A model generated the notes under the pieces. It made no database searches. It saw nothing but the letters and a program-made list of their open reading frames with translations, and had not been told where the DNA came from. Below, one piece after another: positions 46,508 to 57,769 of a DNA stretch of 64,000 nt. A program made the translations under genes and the position numbers. How positions within the stretch are numbered: position 1 is the first letter of the stretch; each line of letters starts with the position of its first letter. This stretch comes from Echinometra lucunter (taxonomy: Eukaryota > Echinodermata > Echinoidea > Camarodonta > Echinometridae): the NCBI GenBank assembly GCA_029962745.1, contig CM057152.1:23269176-23333175 (forward strand), in the 5' to 3' direction.

Positions 46508-46803
46508 TAGAGTGTTGGTTGTATGTCGCCCTCATGCGAACGCCTGCCAAAGCAAGGAATTGCTGCCCTGTACATACTAAGTTTAAAAGACAAGACAAAA
46601 AAACAAAAACAAAAACAAAAACTAAAAACTAAACAAACGAACAAAAAAAAAATAATAATGAGAGTGACCTTTCATGATGCTGTTTCATTCATCATTCAAT
46701 ATTTTTTTCCAGTTTCGAAATGAGATGAGGTCCCTATATATTCAACGCCACTTTGGTCACATTACCCCCTCCCCAATAAGCTCCAAGCTATTCACGAAGT
46801 ACC

Positions 46804-48260
46804 TTAAAGGAGAATGCAACCCAGGCATCAGTGTGCTCTTAGTGAATAAAGATGACCAAGAAGAGTAAACATTGAAAGTTTGAGCAAAATCGGTCAATCT
46901 GTTCAAGAGTTATGAATTTTGAAAGTTTAAGTAAATCCCTATTATGTGGATCATTGAGTTGGCAACTTTGCCAGCATCTGTGATGTCATCGTGGACAACT
47001 CTCAATTCATTTTCATAATTTTTCAAGAAAATTGATTTATATGAAATTTCAAGTCAGGAATCAACATAATTCTTCGCAAAATGCTTGCAGAATTGATATA
47101 GCCATATCATACTCAAATAATAAATAAAAAGAATTTTTATTTTTCCTGAAAATAAAGAAAATGTTAGATTCTGTGTGTCACGTGAAGTGACTTTTTAAAA
47201 ATTATTTAATTACTGCTAGTTGAGACACCAAATAAAGAATATATATACACGTTGTATAAAGTTAAATTCAGATTTAATATTTAAATATCTTAAATCTTTT
47301 CTTTGATTTGTTGTACATGAACATTCATGATATATACATATATGGATTTTTGAAATAATAGACTATAAAACAGAACTTAACTTAGGCAAATAAAGTAGAA
47401 TCAGGTCCATATTAGCCATCGTCTGTCTGGATGGGTCACGCCCCACTCGGCCTCTGGCAGTCAGTCCAGTCCCTGGCCTCCGCAGCTGGCGTTGCTCCAC
47501 TTGGCCCTTGGTAGTCGGTTCCTTGGCCTCCGCAGATAGTGTTGCCCCTCAGATCAGACTTTGACGATTACGGACGAGATCGAGCCGCGAATATTGACAT
47601 GAATTACAGCTATCATGTCGATGGAGAACCGGGCGGCAGTTGGGCTCGCAGTCTCGTCACCGACGTGGATTCCCTCAGAATAACTTTTACTGCCTAAACG
47701 GAGATCTATGGTCTACCTTAGCTTCAGGTGGTTCTCCCCGATTAACTAAAATCAACCTCCTTATATACCCTATCGTAACTAGGAAAGCACTTCTAAAAAT
47801 GTAAAGAACAGGTGAGTGCACAAAGCATATGAAGTAAAATATTCATTTTACAAAAAAGACCTTCCTGTGCATCTGCACATCGGAATTAATTGAAGATTGC
47901 TATTTCCGACTCTCGTATAAAAATACATCCACCTGACTTGGATGTAATAAACATTTTTAACACATATACATACCGTAACCAAGATTTAAAAAAATATCTA
48001 AAACACGTGTGTATAAATACATCAAATTTCTTCCTGACACTGTGTACAAAATGAATGGAGAGTTGTCCACGATGACATCACAGATACTGGCAATGTTGCC
48101 AATTCAAGGATCCCCACAATAAAGATTTACTGAAACTTTCAAAGTTCATAACTCTTGAACAGATTGTCCGATTTTCCTCAAACTTTCACTGTTTACTCTT
48201 TTTGTTCTTCTTCATTCACTGAAGGCACACTGATGTCTGGGTTGCATTCTCCTTCAAATA
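46804..48260. mobile_element. Palindromic MITE family B, copy 2, interrupted
   Basis: The left half begins TTAAAGGAGAATGCAACCCAG. The right half ends GGTTGCATTCTCCTTC at about 48255. Both match the intact copy at 11737-12325. The two halves are separated by the solo LTR at 47176-48039. Confidence 0.7.
47171..48044. mobile_element. Solo LTR of an LTR retrotransposon
   Basis: The inserted 864 bp starts TGTCACGTGAAG and ends CTTCCTGACA, i.e. TG...CA with a short imperfect inverted terminus. The 5-bp repeat CTGTG flanks it (47171-47175 and 48040-48044) and occurs once in the uninterrupted MITE copy (ATTCTGTGTACAG near 12105). No internal retrotransposon genes are present. LTRs beginning TGTCACG are common in Ty3/gypsy elements (inference for this copy). 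Confidence 0.75.
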
Positions 48261-48929
48261 TAGAGGTTATAGTAGTCTCAAATCACAAAGAGGCACCTCT
48301 TCAAGTTATAAAGATCGATCTGTCGATATTAAAGTTCGCACTATGCACTAGTCCATTGTACCATCAGGTTGTCCAGACGTCCCTTTTTTAAGGGACAGTC
48401 CTGTATTTGAACCATTTGTCCCGCGTCCCGAATGACCCTCGCCGGGACGCCGTTTTGTCCCGTATTTCCAAACTTACTGTTGAAATAATAGAATATATGG
48501 CCAAATAGATAAATAAATAATACTATATGCAGAAAGAAGCATGCGGAAGCATAAACGTTTCATAATTTTTCCTCGCTCGTTTCGCTCGCTCGCTAAGTTA
48601 TGAAAGTAGAATCAAAGATATTGAATTACAAGACAAACTACTGTCACCTACTTCCGTAATGCATTTTGGCAAGGGTAAATGCTGTGTTAAAAACGGACTC
48701 GGAAAATTGCGTCCGCCATTGATACAACGTGTGAAAAGATGTCTAATTTATTCATGATATTTCATATCTAAAACTTTCTTTTTAAAGTCTGCTTTTTTTT
48801 GCACGAACAGAAGAATGGATAGTTAAAAGAACATTTCATAAAACTTTATTTTCAACAAATGGCACTATAAATCTCCGGGATCATGCCTGCTTTTTGACAG
48901 ACACCTGCCAAATATAGGGATAAAACGTG

Positions 48930-49670
48930 AAAACATGGATTTTAAGATTGATTATTGTTCCCCTATTACTGATTTGAATTTATTTCAAATGTGATGTACA
49001 TGTAATTTGAGACTTTGAAGAAGATTATTAAAGGCTAAAAAAAAAAATCAAAGACTACCCAAAAATTTCGGGGACTATGCATGCTCTTGACCTAAGAGCT
49101 GCCATAGGCTAACACGCAAAACCAGATATTTTGAAATGATTTTAATTCCCCTAACGTTTATTTGAATTTACGGAAGAAGTAATTTACATGAAATTTCAAA
49201 CTCTGAAAATGTATAATTAAGGCTCCATGAGTCAAATAGACCCCATAAATCCCTGGGAATATGCATATTTTTTACTTTTAAAAATTCCCCCTGCCATAGG
49301 TTTACACGCGAAAACAAGCGAATTCTAAATGATTATAGTTCCCCTAATACTACTTTGAATTTATTTCAAATGTGATTTACATGTAATTTGAGACTTTGAA
49401 AAGATTAGCAAAAGCTCTAAAAATTTAAAAGACCACCCATAAATTTCGGGGGCTATGTATGCTTTTGACCCTCTAGCTGCCATTACGCAAAAACAGGGAT
49501 TTTGAAAATTAAGTTAATTCCTCTAGCATTTATCTAAATATATGGAAAAGGTGATTCACATAAAATTTCAAACTCTGAAAATATATAATTGAACCTCTAT
49601 GAGTCCAATAGACCCCCCCCCCCCCCCCATAAATCCCCGGGAATATGTATGCTTTTGACCAATTTTGGTA
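48930..49670. repeat. Satellite-like array, alternating A-B-A-B units
   Basis: Four imperfect units of about 180-193 bp. The word ATTCCCCTA-like occurs near 48957, 49146, 49339 and 49517. Units 1 and 3 share TTTCAAATGTGAT.TACATGTA and CGGGG.CTATG.ATGC; units 2 and 4 share TGAAATTTCAAACTCTGAAAAT-like words and GACCCC...AAATCCC.GG. So the repeat period is effectively a dimer of about 375 bp. Confidence 0.7.
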
Positions 49671-50472
49671 TTAATAAATACTACACGTGAAACCGTTTGT
49701 TGTTATCAATGACGCGTGATATGGGGTTGTACCACGTACCATGTACGCATGCTTTATTTCGGTACTGAGTGTTCTTCGTAATATATATTCTTTGGTAGAA
49801 TATTCATTATGCCAGGGCAAACACAACAGCCACTATCTACTTTGTACTTGACTATTAAAAATACACAAAGTAAAATATTTCATTTAACAATGTCTAATGA
49901 GCTAGGATGTTAGACTTTAATGAAGATCCTATATACAGTATGCACTGAGGAATTGGGTAAGTGTCTGAGGTGACCGAATGAATAATTTAGATGTTTCATA
50001 AATTATGCTTACAATGTAACTGACTGAAGGGGTTACTACTTCTCCCATCACGAACAGTGTGTTTCCTCGCTCGCTTCGCTCTCTCGTAATATTTAGAAAT
50101 AGGTTGGTTTCGGCAGCAATTAAACAATAGGCCATCAACCAGGGATGCTAAAATAGAGTCATTGACAGCGGGGTGACCAGATATATAACTGAGATATCGT
50201 ATAGGCCTATAGTGGTCCGATAGTATATTTTATTACAAAATTCATTTCATTACAAATAAAGTTGCAGTTTTTGAAACAGGGTGGTAGCAATTAGATGCGT
50301 CATTTACCCCAAAGCTAAAAACGCTTCACGTCTTACCTTGTTTCGAACATGATAGAAATAACATTATACATATTACACACCCACACACTTTTTCACTCCC
50401 CCCCCCCCCCCCCCCCCCCCGCTCCCGGCCCCAATTGACCCACAATACGCCACTGCCAATAAAGCAGATTGT

Positions 50473-50646
50473 ATACGATGGAAACTCATAACGAGGTCCT
50501 TGGGACCATGGAAATCACTTTGATATAGCAGGAATCTCGTTATCAGGGTTAAAAAACAATAAAATATAGAGCAGGGACCGGAATGTCACCTTCTTATATC
50601 AGGAATATAGTTATATCAGATCTCTCTATACCGCGTTTCCACTGTA
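50473..50646. mobile_element. pogo-like MITE
   Basis: GATGGAAACTCATAACGAG is mirrored near CGCGTTTCCACTG, with TA flanks. It ends immediately before the fold-back element at 50651. Confidence 0.5.
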
Positions 50647-50656
50647 TAATCTGTAC

Positions 50657-51945
50657 TATGGCACGCCATACGGGAATCAATACAAAATATATTTCACTTG
50701 AACAAATATATGATTCTTTTTCTCTAAACCATTTCACTCCAGCAAATTTATATTTCACTTCTAAAAAAAAAGCATTCCACTTTTCACAAAAATTCATTTC
50801 ACAGTTTCCACAAAAATATTATTTCGCTCTTCACAAAATTGTATTTCACTTTCTTCCAAAATACATTCCACTTTTTTCACAGAAATATATTTTACTCTTC
50901 ACAAAAATATATTTCACTTTTTTCCAAAATTCGTTCCACTTTTCACAGGAATACATTTTACTCTTCACAAAAATATATTTCACTTTTTTCCAAAATTCGT
51001 TCCACTTTTCACAGGAATACATTTCACTTTTCACAAAACATTTCACTTTTTCACAAAATGTCATTCCACTTTTAAGAAAAAAAAAATCATTCCTCTTTCT
51101 CTCATACCAAAACCTTTTCACTTTCTGCCAAAAATATGTTCCTCTTTTATCTCGGCCTAAAGCGATCTTATCGACCTGGGTGAGCTAAACAGCCTTGGCG
51201 AGCTTATCTCTGGCTTAGCTAGCTAGCTCATATACGCGCGTTCTATCGATGGTGTACCTAAAATCCATTCCTCTTCTCTCACCTAAACCATTTCACTTTC
51301 TCTCACGAAATCTATTTCACTCTGCTAGAAAAATACGTTCCTCTTTTTTCTCGGCCTGCAGGAGGCGCTATTGGGGAGTTTTGCTAGCTTGTTAGCTTGG
51401 CGCGGGCTATATCTTTTGTCATTTGCTTGTTTAGCATTGGTATTGTTTTGTTATTCAGTTTGGTCTGATGGGGCTGAAGGGGGGGGGGGCGGCTTTGAGG
51501 CTTCTGCACTTGATTTTGAAGTTCATTAATACATCCAATTTATGCCGGGATATATGCAGGGTGAACAAGGGATGCTACCTCTACAGGTGAACTTTGGTTT
51601 TGCTTATTTTGCCTCTTGGGGCTTGGTGGGGGTTTGGAGTCTTCTGCACATGATTTTGAAGTATGCAAATTTATCAAGGTTTATGCAGGGTTAATAATGG
51701 ACGCTGCTTCTCCCGTTGGTCTGGGGAGGCTATATAGCTGAGGGAGGGGGGTAAGTTTGCACATGATTTTGGACATTCTGCATTAATGTAGCGCCTAAGC
51801 TTTCTCTCTGAAATGTGTCTAAGCGCTTTAGAGAAATATCATTACCCCGGTCATCGGATTCATGCAAGCTTGCCCGCACACAATGTATGCACCTTCTGCA
51901 CAGCATTAATTCCGGCCAGTCGCACTCACAATGCTAAACAAATCA
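50657..51945 (+). repeat. Left arm of the fold-back element
   Basis: Reverse complement of 53889-55181, with small indels and homopolymer differences. Long ORFs inside (rich in Phe, His, Ser, Lys) reflect the short-repeat composition and appear in both arms. They are not treated as genes. Confidence 0.8.
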
Positions 51946-53284
51946 TCACCATGGAGAGTGGCACATTTTGGTGCATCTCAGGAATGGAGGTGGGGTGGGT
52001 ACGTTGGACATACATGTAGTATGAAGGTTAGGAATAGGGCCGCATTAGCGTAAGGTCACTGGGTTTTGTTTACACGATTTCTTTTATTCTGTTTATGTTA
52101 CTTTCAGTTCAATTTGTGGTAATGTCATGTTTTGTGTTTTTTTTTTTTTTGTTCATTACTTTTTCTTTCTTTCTCTGGACCTCTAGGAAGAACAGAGCCA
52201 TTTGAATAATAGCTCTGAATAGAGTTTCCTGCCATCAATACTAATTTCAATTAATTAAGATTAATAATAATTTGATATATTGCTGGGTCACAGCACCTCT
52301 ACTATGCAAATTTTGTTGGCTGAATTCTCATGAAGTAAAACTTTATGCAAGCTATAATGATAATAATAATGTACAGATTTTATATAGCGCATATGTAGGT
52401 CCCTATATGCGCTTTAAGAGAGAGAAAAGGGAAAGACATGATTAAAAGATAGGTCACTGTTACTTTGTTAGACTAAGATATGTTTTGAATGTTAAGTGCA
52501 GATTTAAACTTCTCTATCGTGTTGATGTTTCTCAGAGAGTTTGGGAGGTTATTCCATAAAACTGATGCAGCATGAGCAAATGAACGTTCGCCATATGTTT
52601 TTGTTTGAGGTATGATAAACAAATTCTCTTTGCATGATCGAAGTTATCTTGTTGGTTTGTATACAGTTGGAAGAAGGGAGTGGTTGTGTGCAACATGGAA
52701 TGCAAGTCATAAGGAGAAATATAAGTAGAAAACTTTCAGTAGTTATTCTAACCTAATTTCTGCGTTTTATTTTCATACAGGTTGTTATGTACATGCATTT
52801 CTCAGATATTCATTATGTTTTGTTATGCATCACAATCTGTATGATCTGTGTCATATCTTCATTATAAATACATGTATGTGTAAAGAGTCCGAAGACAGTT
52901 TGTTTTATTATATTCTGAATCGGCTCGTGCAGGTCGTGGGTGTTTCTCTCTCTCTCACTCTCTCAATCGTGCTATTCTTGGAATGTAATTAGAAATGCAT
53001 TCTCATTTTCTGTTTTGTTCAGTGTTTATGTTTTATGTCCGTTTTTTGTTATCATGTTCTGTTATGTTTTTAGATTGGGAATGTTCCTGAAGGGTTGGAT
53101 TTAAATCAATTAATTTTAATTTTAAATTTAAATTTTGAATTTAAATTCATTGCGATCCCTGAAGCTGCCAGTGTACTCCCCCACCCCAATTTAGAAAATA
53201 TCACAGAACCACGTCTGGGCCACTGCCACAATAAAATAGACATTTGAACTGGAGTAGAACTGGAAGCAATCGACAAGTTGCAAC

Positions 53285-53545
53285 ACTCATGGTCGGGGGA
53301 ACCGGGGCCGGGGGCCCGGCCCCCCAATATTTGGCAGGGAAAAAAAAAGAAAAATGGGAAAGAAAAGAAAAGACAGAGAAAGAAAAAGGAAATATGTAAG
53401 AAAGGACAAAATGGAAGCGCTCGCTCGCATTGCTGACCTTATTGTATATGCCATCTATTATAGGCCTACACATTTTAACAAAACAAAATAATTGGTTTGC
53501 ATCTTGCGTCTCCATCTGATGTTAAACCAATTCTATTCATGAATA
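53285..53545. repeat. GGGCCCGG-headed repeat family, copy 1
   Basis: A G/C-rich head (CCGGGGCCGGGGGCCCGGCC) leads into a purine-rich stretch, then AAGCGCTCGC and a tail with GCATCT.G.GTCTC.ATCTGAT. The same order occurs at 59815-60115. Confidence 0.55.
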
Positions 53546-53888
53546 TAATCATAATTATGGTAGTGATATTATTGCATCTAATGAATCGGGCGGCAAGTTT
53601 TGCGAGGAATTACAATACCCTGCACATTTTGGTAACAATAATATGCCGTGACACCCCCTCCCTGCCTCTTGCTCAAATTGGCTTGCATAGAGTTTTACTT
53701 TATGAGAATTCAAGCCCCCCCCCCCCCAAAAAAAAAAAAATGCATAGAAGAGATGCTGTGGTTCAGTGCATAAGTATCCTTACTTGAGCCACAATGTCCG
53801 GGGTGTCCTTCTGCAAGATATGAATTTACGTACATTTGCCACTCTTCACCCATTAAGTGGTATACCCGGTAAGATGTGACGGCCATTG

Positions 53889-55181
53889 TGATTTGTTTAG
53901 CATTGTGAGTGCGACTGGCCGGAATTAATGCTGTGCAGAAAGTGCATACATTGTGTGCGGGCAAGCTTGCATGAATCCGATGACCGGGGTAATGATATTT
54001 CTCTAAAGCGCTTAGACACATTTCAGAGAGAAAGCTTAGGCGCTACATTAATGCAGAATATTCAAAATCATGCGCAGAAACTTACCCCCCCCCCCTCCCT
54101 CAGCTATATAGCCTCCCTAGACCAACGGGAGAAGCAGCATCCATCATTCACCCTGCATAAACCTTGATAAATTTACATACTTCAAAATCATGTGCAGAAG
54201 ACTCCAAGCCCCCACCAAGCCCCAAGAGGCAAAACAAGCAAAACCGAAGTTCGCCTGTAGAGGTAGCATCCCTTGTTCACCCTGCATATATCCCTGCATA
54301 AATTGGATGTATTAATGAACTTCAAAATCAAGTGCAGAAGCCTCAAGGCCGCCCCCCCCCTTCAGCCCCATCAGACCAAACAGAATAACAAAACAATACC
54401 AGTGCTAAACAAGCAAAATGACAAAAGATATAGCCCGCGCCAAGCTAACAAGCTAGCAAAACTCCCCAATAGCGCCTCCTGCAGGAAGAGAAAAAAGAGG
54501 AACGTATTTTTCTAGCAGAGTGAAATAGATTTCGTGAGAGAAAGTGAAATGGTTTAGATGAGAGAAGAGGAATGGATTTTAGGTACACCATCGATAGAAC
54601 GCGCGTATATGAGCTAGCTAGCTAAGCCAGAGATAAGCTCGCCAAGGCCGTTAAGCTTACCCAGGTCGATAAGATCGCTTTAGGCCAAGATAAAAGAGGA
54701 ACATATTTTTGGCAGAAAGTGAAAAGGTTTTGGTATGAGAGAAAGAGGAATGATTTTTTTTCTTAAAAGTGGAATGACATTTTGTGAAAAAGTGAAATGT
54801 TTTGTGAAAAGTGAAATGTATTCCTGTGAAAAGTGGAACGAATTTTGGAAAAAAGTGAAATATACTTTTGTGAAGAGTAAAATGTATTCCTGTGAAAAGT
54901 GGAACGAATTTTGGAAAAAAAGTGAAATATATTTTTTTGAAGAGTAAAATATATTTCTGTGAAAAAGTGGAATGTATTTTGGAAGAAAGTGAAATATATT
55001 TTTGTGAAGAGTGAAATAATATTTTTGTGGAAACTGTGAAATGAATTTTTGTGAAAAGTGGAATGTTTTTTTTTTAGAAGTGAAATATAAATTTGCTGGA
55101 GTGAAATGGTTTAGAGAAAAGGAATCATATATTTGTTCAAGTGAAATATATTTTGTATTGATTCCCTTATGGCGTGCCATA
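53889..55181 (-). repeat. Right arm of the fold-back element
   Basis: Inverted copy of 50657-51945. It ends 211 bp before the start codon of the TMEM35-family gene at 55393. Confidence 0.8.
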
Positions 55182-55276
55182 CTGTACTCAGCAGCGCAGC
55201 GAGCTATTTTACTATAGTGCGCCTTGCCCTTTGTCCACTTCAGTGGGCAGACTCTAAAGTCTTACCCAGTGTACCA

Positions 55277-55289
55277 TGACCTTTGACCA
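55277..55289 (-). promoter_or_regulatory. Candidate DR1 nuclear-receptor site
   Basis: The minus strand reads TGGTCAAAGGTCA, two half-sites spaced by one base with one mismatch from AGGTCA. This is the type bound by HNF4, COUP-TF and RXR. It lies 104 bp before the start codon at 55393. Such words also occur by chance. Confidence 0.3.
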
Positions 55290-55392
55290 TGTGAAGAGGA
55301 GGCGTGCATGGAAAGCTCTCAACATAACAGAATCATAATACTGTACAGAATCTTATCGATGTACGCGTACGTCAACATACAGCTCTAGCACG

Positions 55393-55833
55393 ATGGCGCT
55401 CAGTCACTACCTCGCTCTTGTCTTCGGGATCCTCTTCATCCTGGCTGGCATCGTTAAACTCATACCCCTTGATCACGACCAGAAAGGACATGGTCTTCCA
55501 GACATGTTCAACGACTTCGAGAGATTCATAAACGTTCTCCCACTACGCGACGTCGTGGGAATCAAAACCGCCGCAATGTACATCTCTCTCGTAGGGGTAG
55601 TCGAACTGCTGTTGGGTGCCTTACTCGCGTTCGGTCGACCTGTTTATCGCGTCTTTGCCGCCGTGCCTCTTCTCGGTGTCATGATCGGAGCCGTGTACAC
55701 ACTCGTCATGGTTGGAGCTCCGCTACCCCAATGTGGACCTGCTGTTGTATTTGGGGCTGCACTGGTTTATATCTTGCTGAATCAACGCGGGCTCGGAGGC
55801 GGTAATATCACCACAAAATCGAAGAGCAGTTGA
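55393..55833 (+). CDS. TMEM35-family membrane protein, diverged paralogue
   Basis: Intact single-exon ORF of 146 residues, with a strong start context (A at -3, G at +4). It shares with the gene at 42218 the N-terminal helix (FGILFILAGIVKLIP), the word INVLPLRDVVGIKT, a Glu in the second helix (VELLLGALLAFGR), a third helix and the ending YILLNQR. Four membrane segments lie at about residues 5-23, 57-78, 81-103 and 110-127. The HQ.VGDP block typical of TMEM35A is replaced by VMVGAPLPQC, so a changed client or function is plausible. Codon use is noticeably GC-richer than the surroundings. No intron interrupts it. The upstream region is bounded by the fold-back element. Not assignable to one vertebrate member. 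Confidence 0.7.
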   Translation: MALSHYLALVFGILFILAGIVKLIPLDHDQKGHGLPDMFNDFERFINVLPLRDVVGIKTAAMYISLVGVVELLLGALLAFGRPVYRVFAAVPLLGVMIGAVYTLVMVGAPLPQCGPAVVFGAALVYILLNQRGLGGGNITTKSKSS

Positions 55834-55899
55834 TTTGATTGACCTGAGAACAAGGGCGTATCCAGCCCGCAGATGTGCGCCCCGTGTTTGAGAGCCATG

Positions 55900-55905
55900 A
55901 ATAAA
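55900..55905 (+). promoter_or_regulatory. Candidate polyadenylation signal
   Basis: AATAAA 67 bp after the stop codon of the TMEM35-family gene. Confidence 0.5.
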
Positions 55906-57331
55906 TCACTTGTCTACCAGCACTTTACTTGTTAAGCCTACATCAGGTGATGTTGCCCATGTGCACCCCCTCCATGCTCTGGAACATATTGCCCCGGAAG
56001 TTTTTTTTTTTTTAAATAACATTTTGGATACGTCTTTCTGCTAGGAAAATAAATGTAGTGGATTGATGCTGCTGCAATAATTATTGATCACTGGACATAA
56101 TAATGGAGAATTAATACAACTAGTAAAAAAAAGTACTTCGATTCTATACAGTATAGGAGAACAGTCTGCTTACACAGTATGTTTTTTCTGCATGCAAGCT
56201 ACTATCGTATATGGCTGTATCATCTTACAACCTTGCAAATGTTAACAACCATGATTATCCATGCAGTGCTCTTCTAAAATGTCACGGTAACTATGGCAAC
56301 GACGGAAAGGAGATGTGCAGTCTGCGACCTGACAGTGCATCTTAGTTTGCGTCATTAGGCCTGTCTTCCTGTTTTTAATATCATCATTTGATAAGCCTTG
56401 TAAAGTTGTAATGATTACAAAATCCTAGACTGATTTTGGGACATAAACTTCGACCTATATACCTTATAGTTGTTAATTTCCGGTCGTGTGTAAGAAAAAA
56501 TCATTCATTTTGCTGCAAGAATGCGGCTATATATTGATGCTTCCAATGTTTACATCAGTTTCACGTAATTACTATTTCATTGAAATACTTAGTGGTTAAC
56601 TAAAATTAATCGCCTGTAAATAGCGACAAATGTGAGGTTGACCATTTCATTTTATCAATGTTTAAAACAATGAACAAATAGGGTAATAGTGCTGAATTTT
56701 CATTCCCTTCTGAATACTGAATGACCTGTAACTGCTTATACATCATTAATAATTTTGTCGGACACTAAATCAGTTAGTTTTGAACTTCTTAGTGGTGGTG
56801 GTTAGATATATTCATTCATTTGTTTTGTATTTTGTATTTTGTATTTGGGGGGCGTCACATTATGCATCTTCATTTTTTTTCCTTTTGTGCTCAATACTCG
56901 CTGTCTAAGCATTTTAAAACGAGAACCAATGTAATACATGTATGAATAATGTGGGCTCTCATTTCGTGATCTATTCGTCAGAAATGGCTGTATTGAAAAA
57001 ATGCCATTTATAAGGAATGACATGTTTCCTTCTGTGATTTCATGCTCTATCATTTTAATTTAAAATGCACTATTCTCTCATAAACATGTTACTGTATTTT
57101 CGTGGAAAGATTGTCACCTCCATCCTTATACGTGCAAATTTCTGCCGATCGTTTTATACAATAGTAAACATGATTTTTTTTTTAAAATAGACTGGATTCT
57201 TTTCGAATTTCGCTTATCCAGTGTCTCGTAAAGCAGAGGAAAGTACATGTAGTATGAGAAAAAATAGTGAATTGATATCAGCGTTTGATTTTGATCTCAT
57301 TCAACTTTGGTTAATTAATAATAATAATAAT

Positions 57332-57340
<9 letters not shown>
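55906..57340. other. Noncoding, nothing recognised
   Basis: AT-rich DNA without a supported gene. A (TTTTGTA)-like run of three lies at about 56822-56844. Confidence 0.3.
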
Positions 57341-57344
<4 letters not shown>

Positions 57345-57366
<22 letters not shown>

Positions 57367-57503
57367 GAATACACTGAGTTTCCACTGCATATATATATAT
57401 ATATATATGCAGTGGAAACTCAGTGTATTCCTGATATAACAAGATTCCTGCTATAAAACGATAATTTTTATGGTCCCAAGGACCTTGCTATACTGAGTTT
57501 TCA

Positions 57504-57552
<49 letters not shown>
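57345..57552. mobile_element. Two head-to-head pogo-like ends in (AT)n
   Basis: ATCAGGAATACACTGAGTTT at 57362 is inverted at 57408-57436 around an (AT)n core. The rightward copy continues to TGAGTTTTCACTG near 57504. The TIR (CAGTGGAAACTCAGT) belongs to the same broad family as 50473-50646. (AT)n runs fill the flanks. Confidence 0.55.
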
Positions 57553-57555
<3 letters not shown>

Positions 57556-57768
57556 ATGTAGACAGTAATAACTTCAAAAAGAGTCGAAGATACGCCATGT
57601 GTAAATCCAACAATAGCTTTTATTGTTGGATTTAATGATCTTTTAAACTGTTAACCCTGAGGAAGGCCCGAGGCGGGCCGAAAATTCTGAACAATAAAAG
57701 CAAATGTTGGATTTACACATGGCGTATCTTCGACTCTTTTTGAAGTTATTACATGTACTGTCTACATT
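57556..57768. repeat. Inverted repeat around a GGCCCG-AGG-CGGGCC hairpin
   Basis: Arms 57556-57612 and 57705-57768 are complementary (for example GAGTCGAAGATACGCCATGT). Between them lies CCTGAGGAAGGCCCGAGGCG followed by GGCCGAAAATT, a short stem followed by GAAA. Blocks of this type occur at the ends of Penelope-like elements (inference). No protein is encoded. Confidence 0.6.
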
Positions 57769-57769
57769 A

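Larger units (their letters stand above)
50651..55187. mobile_element. 4.5-kb fold-back element with 6-bp target duplication
   Basis: The ends read TATGGCACGCCATACGGGAA (50657) and TTCCCTTATGGCGTGCCATA (to 55181). CTGTAC flanks both sides (50651-50656 and 55182-55187). Arms 50657-51945 and 53889-55181 are near-identical inverted repeats of about 1.29 kb. They are modular: an outer minisatellite built from TTTCAC/CACAAAAATA words (about 50690-51130 and mirror), then unique sequence with GCTAGCTAGCTCATATACGC. The 1.94-kb spacer has no transposase gene; it holds other repeats (53285-53545) and a SINE-like piece (about 53745-53830). The architecture recalls fold-back elements such as the TU elements described in sea urchins. 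Confidence 0.8.

Noticed and set aside
48930..49670. CRISPR-like array
   Set aside because: Units are about 180-190 bp, imperfect and without unique spacers, and the genome is eukaryotic.
50583..51188. 201-codon plus-strand ORF and its 166-codon mirror at 54680-55180
   Set aside because: Both are translations of the minisatellite in the two fold-back arms. Composition is Phe/His/Ser/Lys-repetitive and the opposite strand is open too, as expected for short tandem repeats.
53710..54021. 103-codon minus-strand ORF
   Set aside because: It crosses the inner border of the fold-back arm into a SINE-like repeat and a homopolymer. The shared part is also present in the other arm, so it is repeat sequence.
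57657..57683. Hammerhead ribozyme (CTGAGGA...stem...GAAA)
   Set aside because: An extra unpaired A separates the CUGANGA core from stem II. I found no closing stem I or cleavage-site triplet downstream. Kept only as a motif worth a covariance search.
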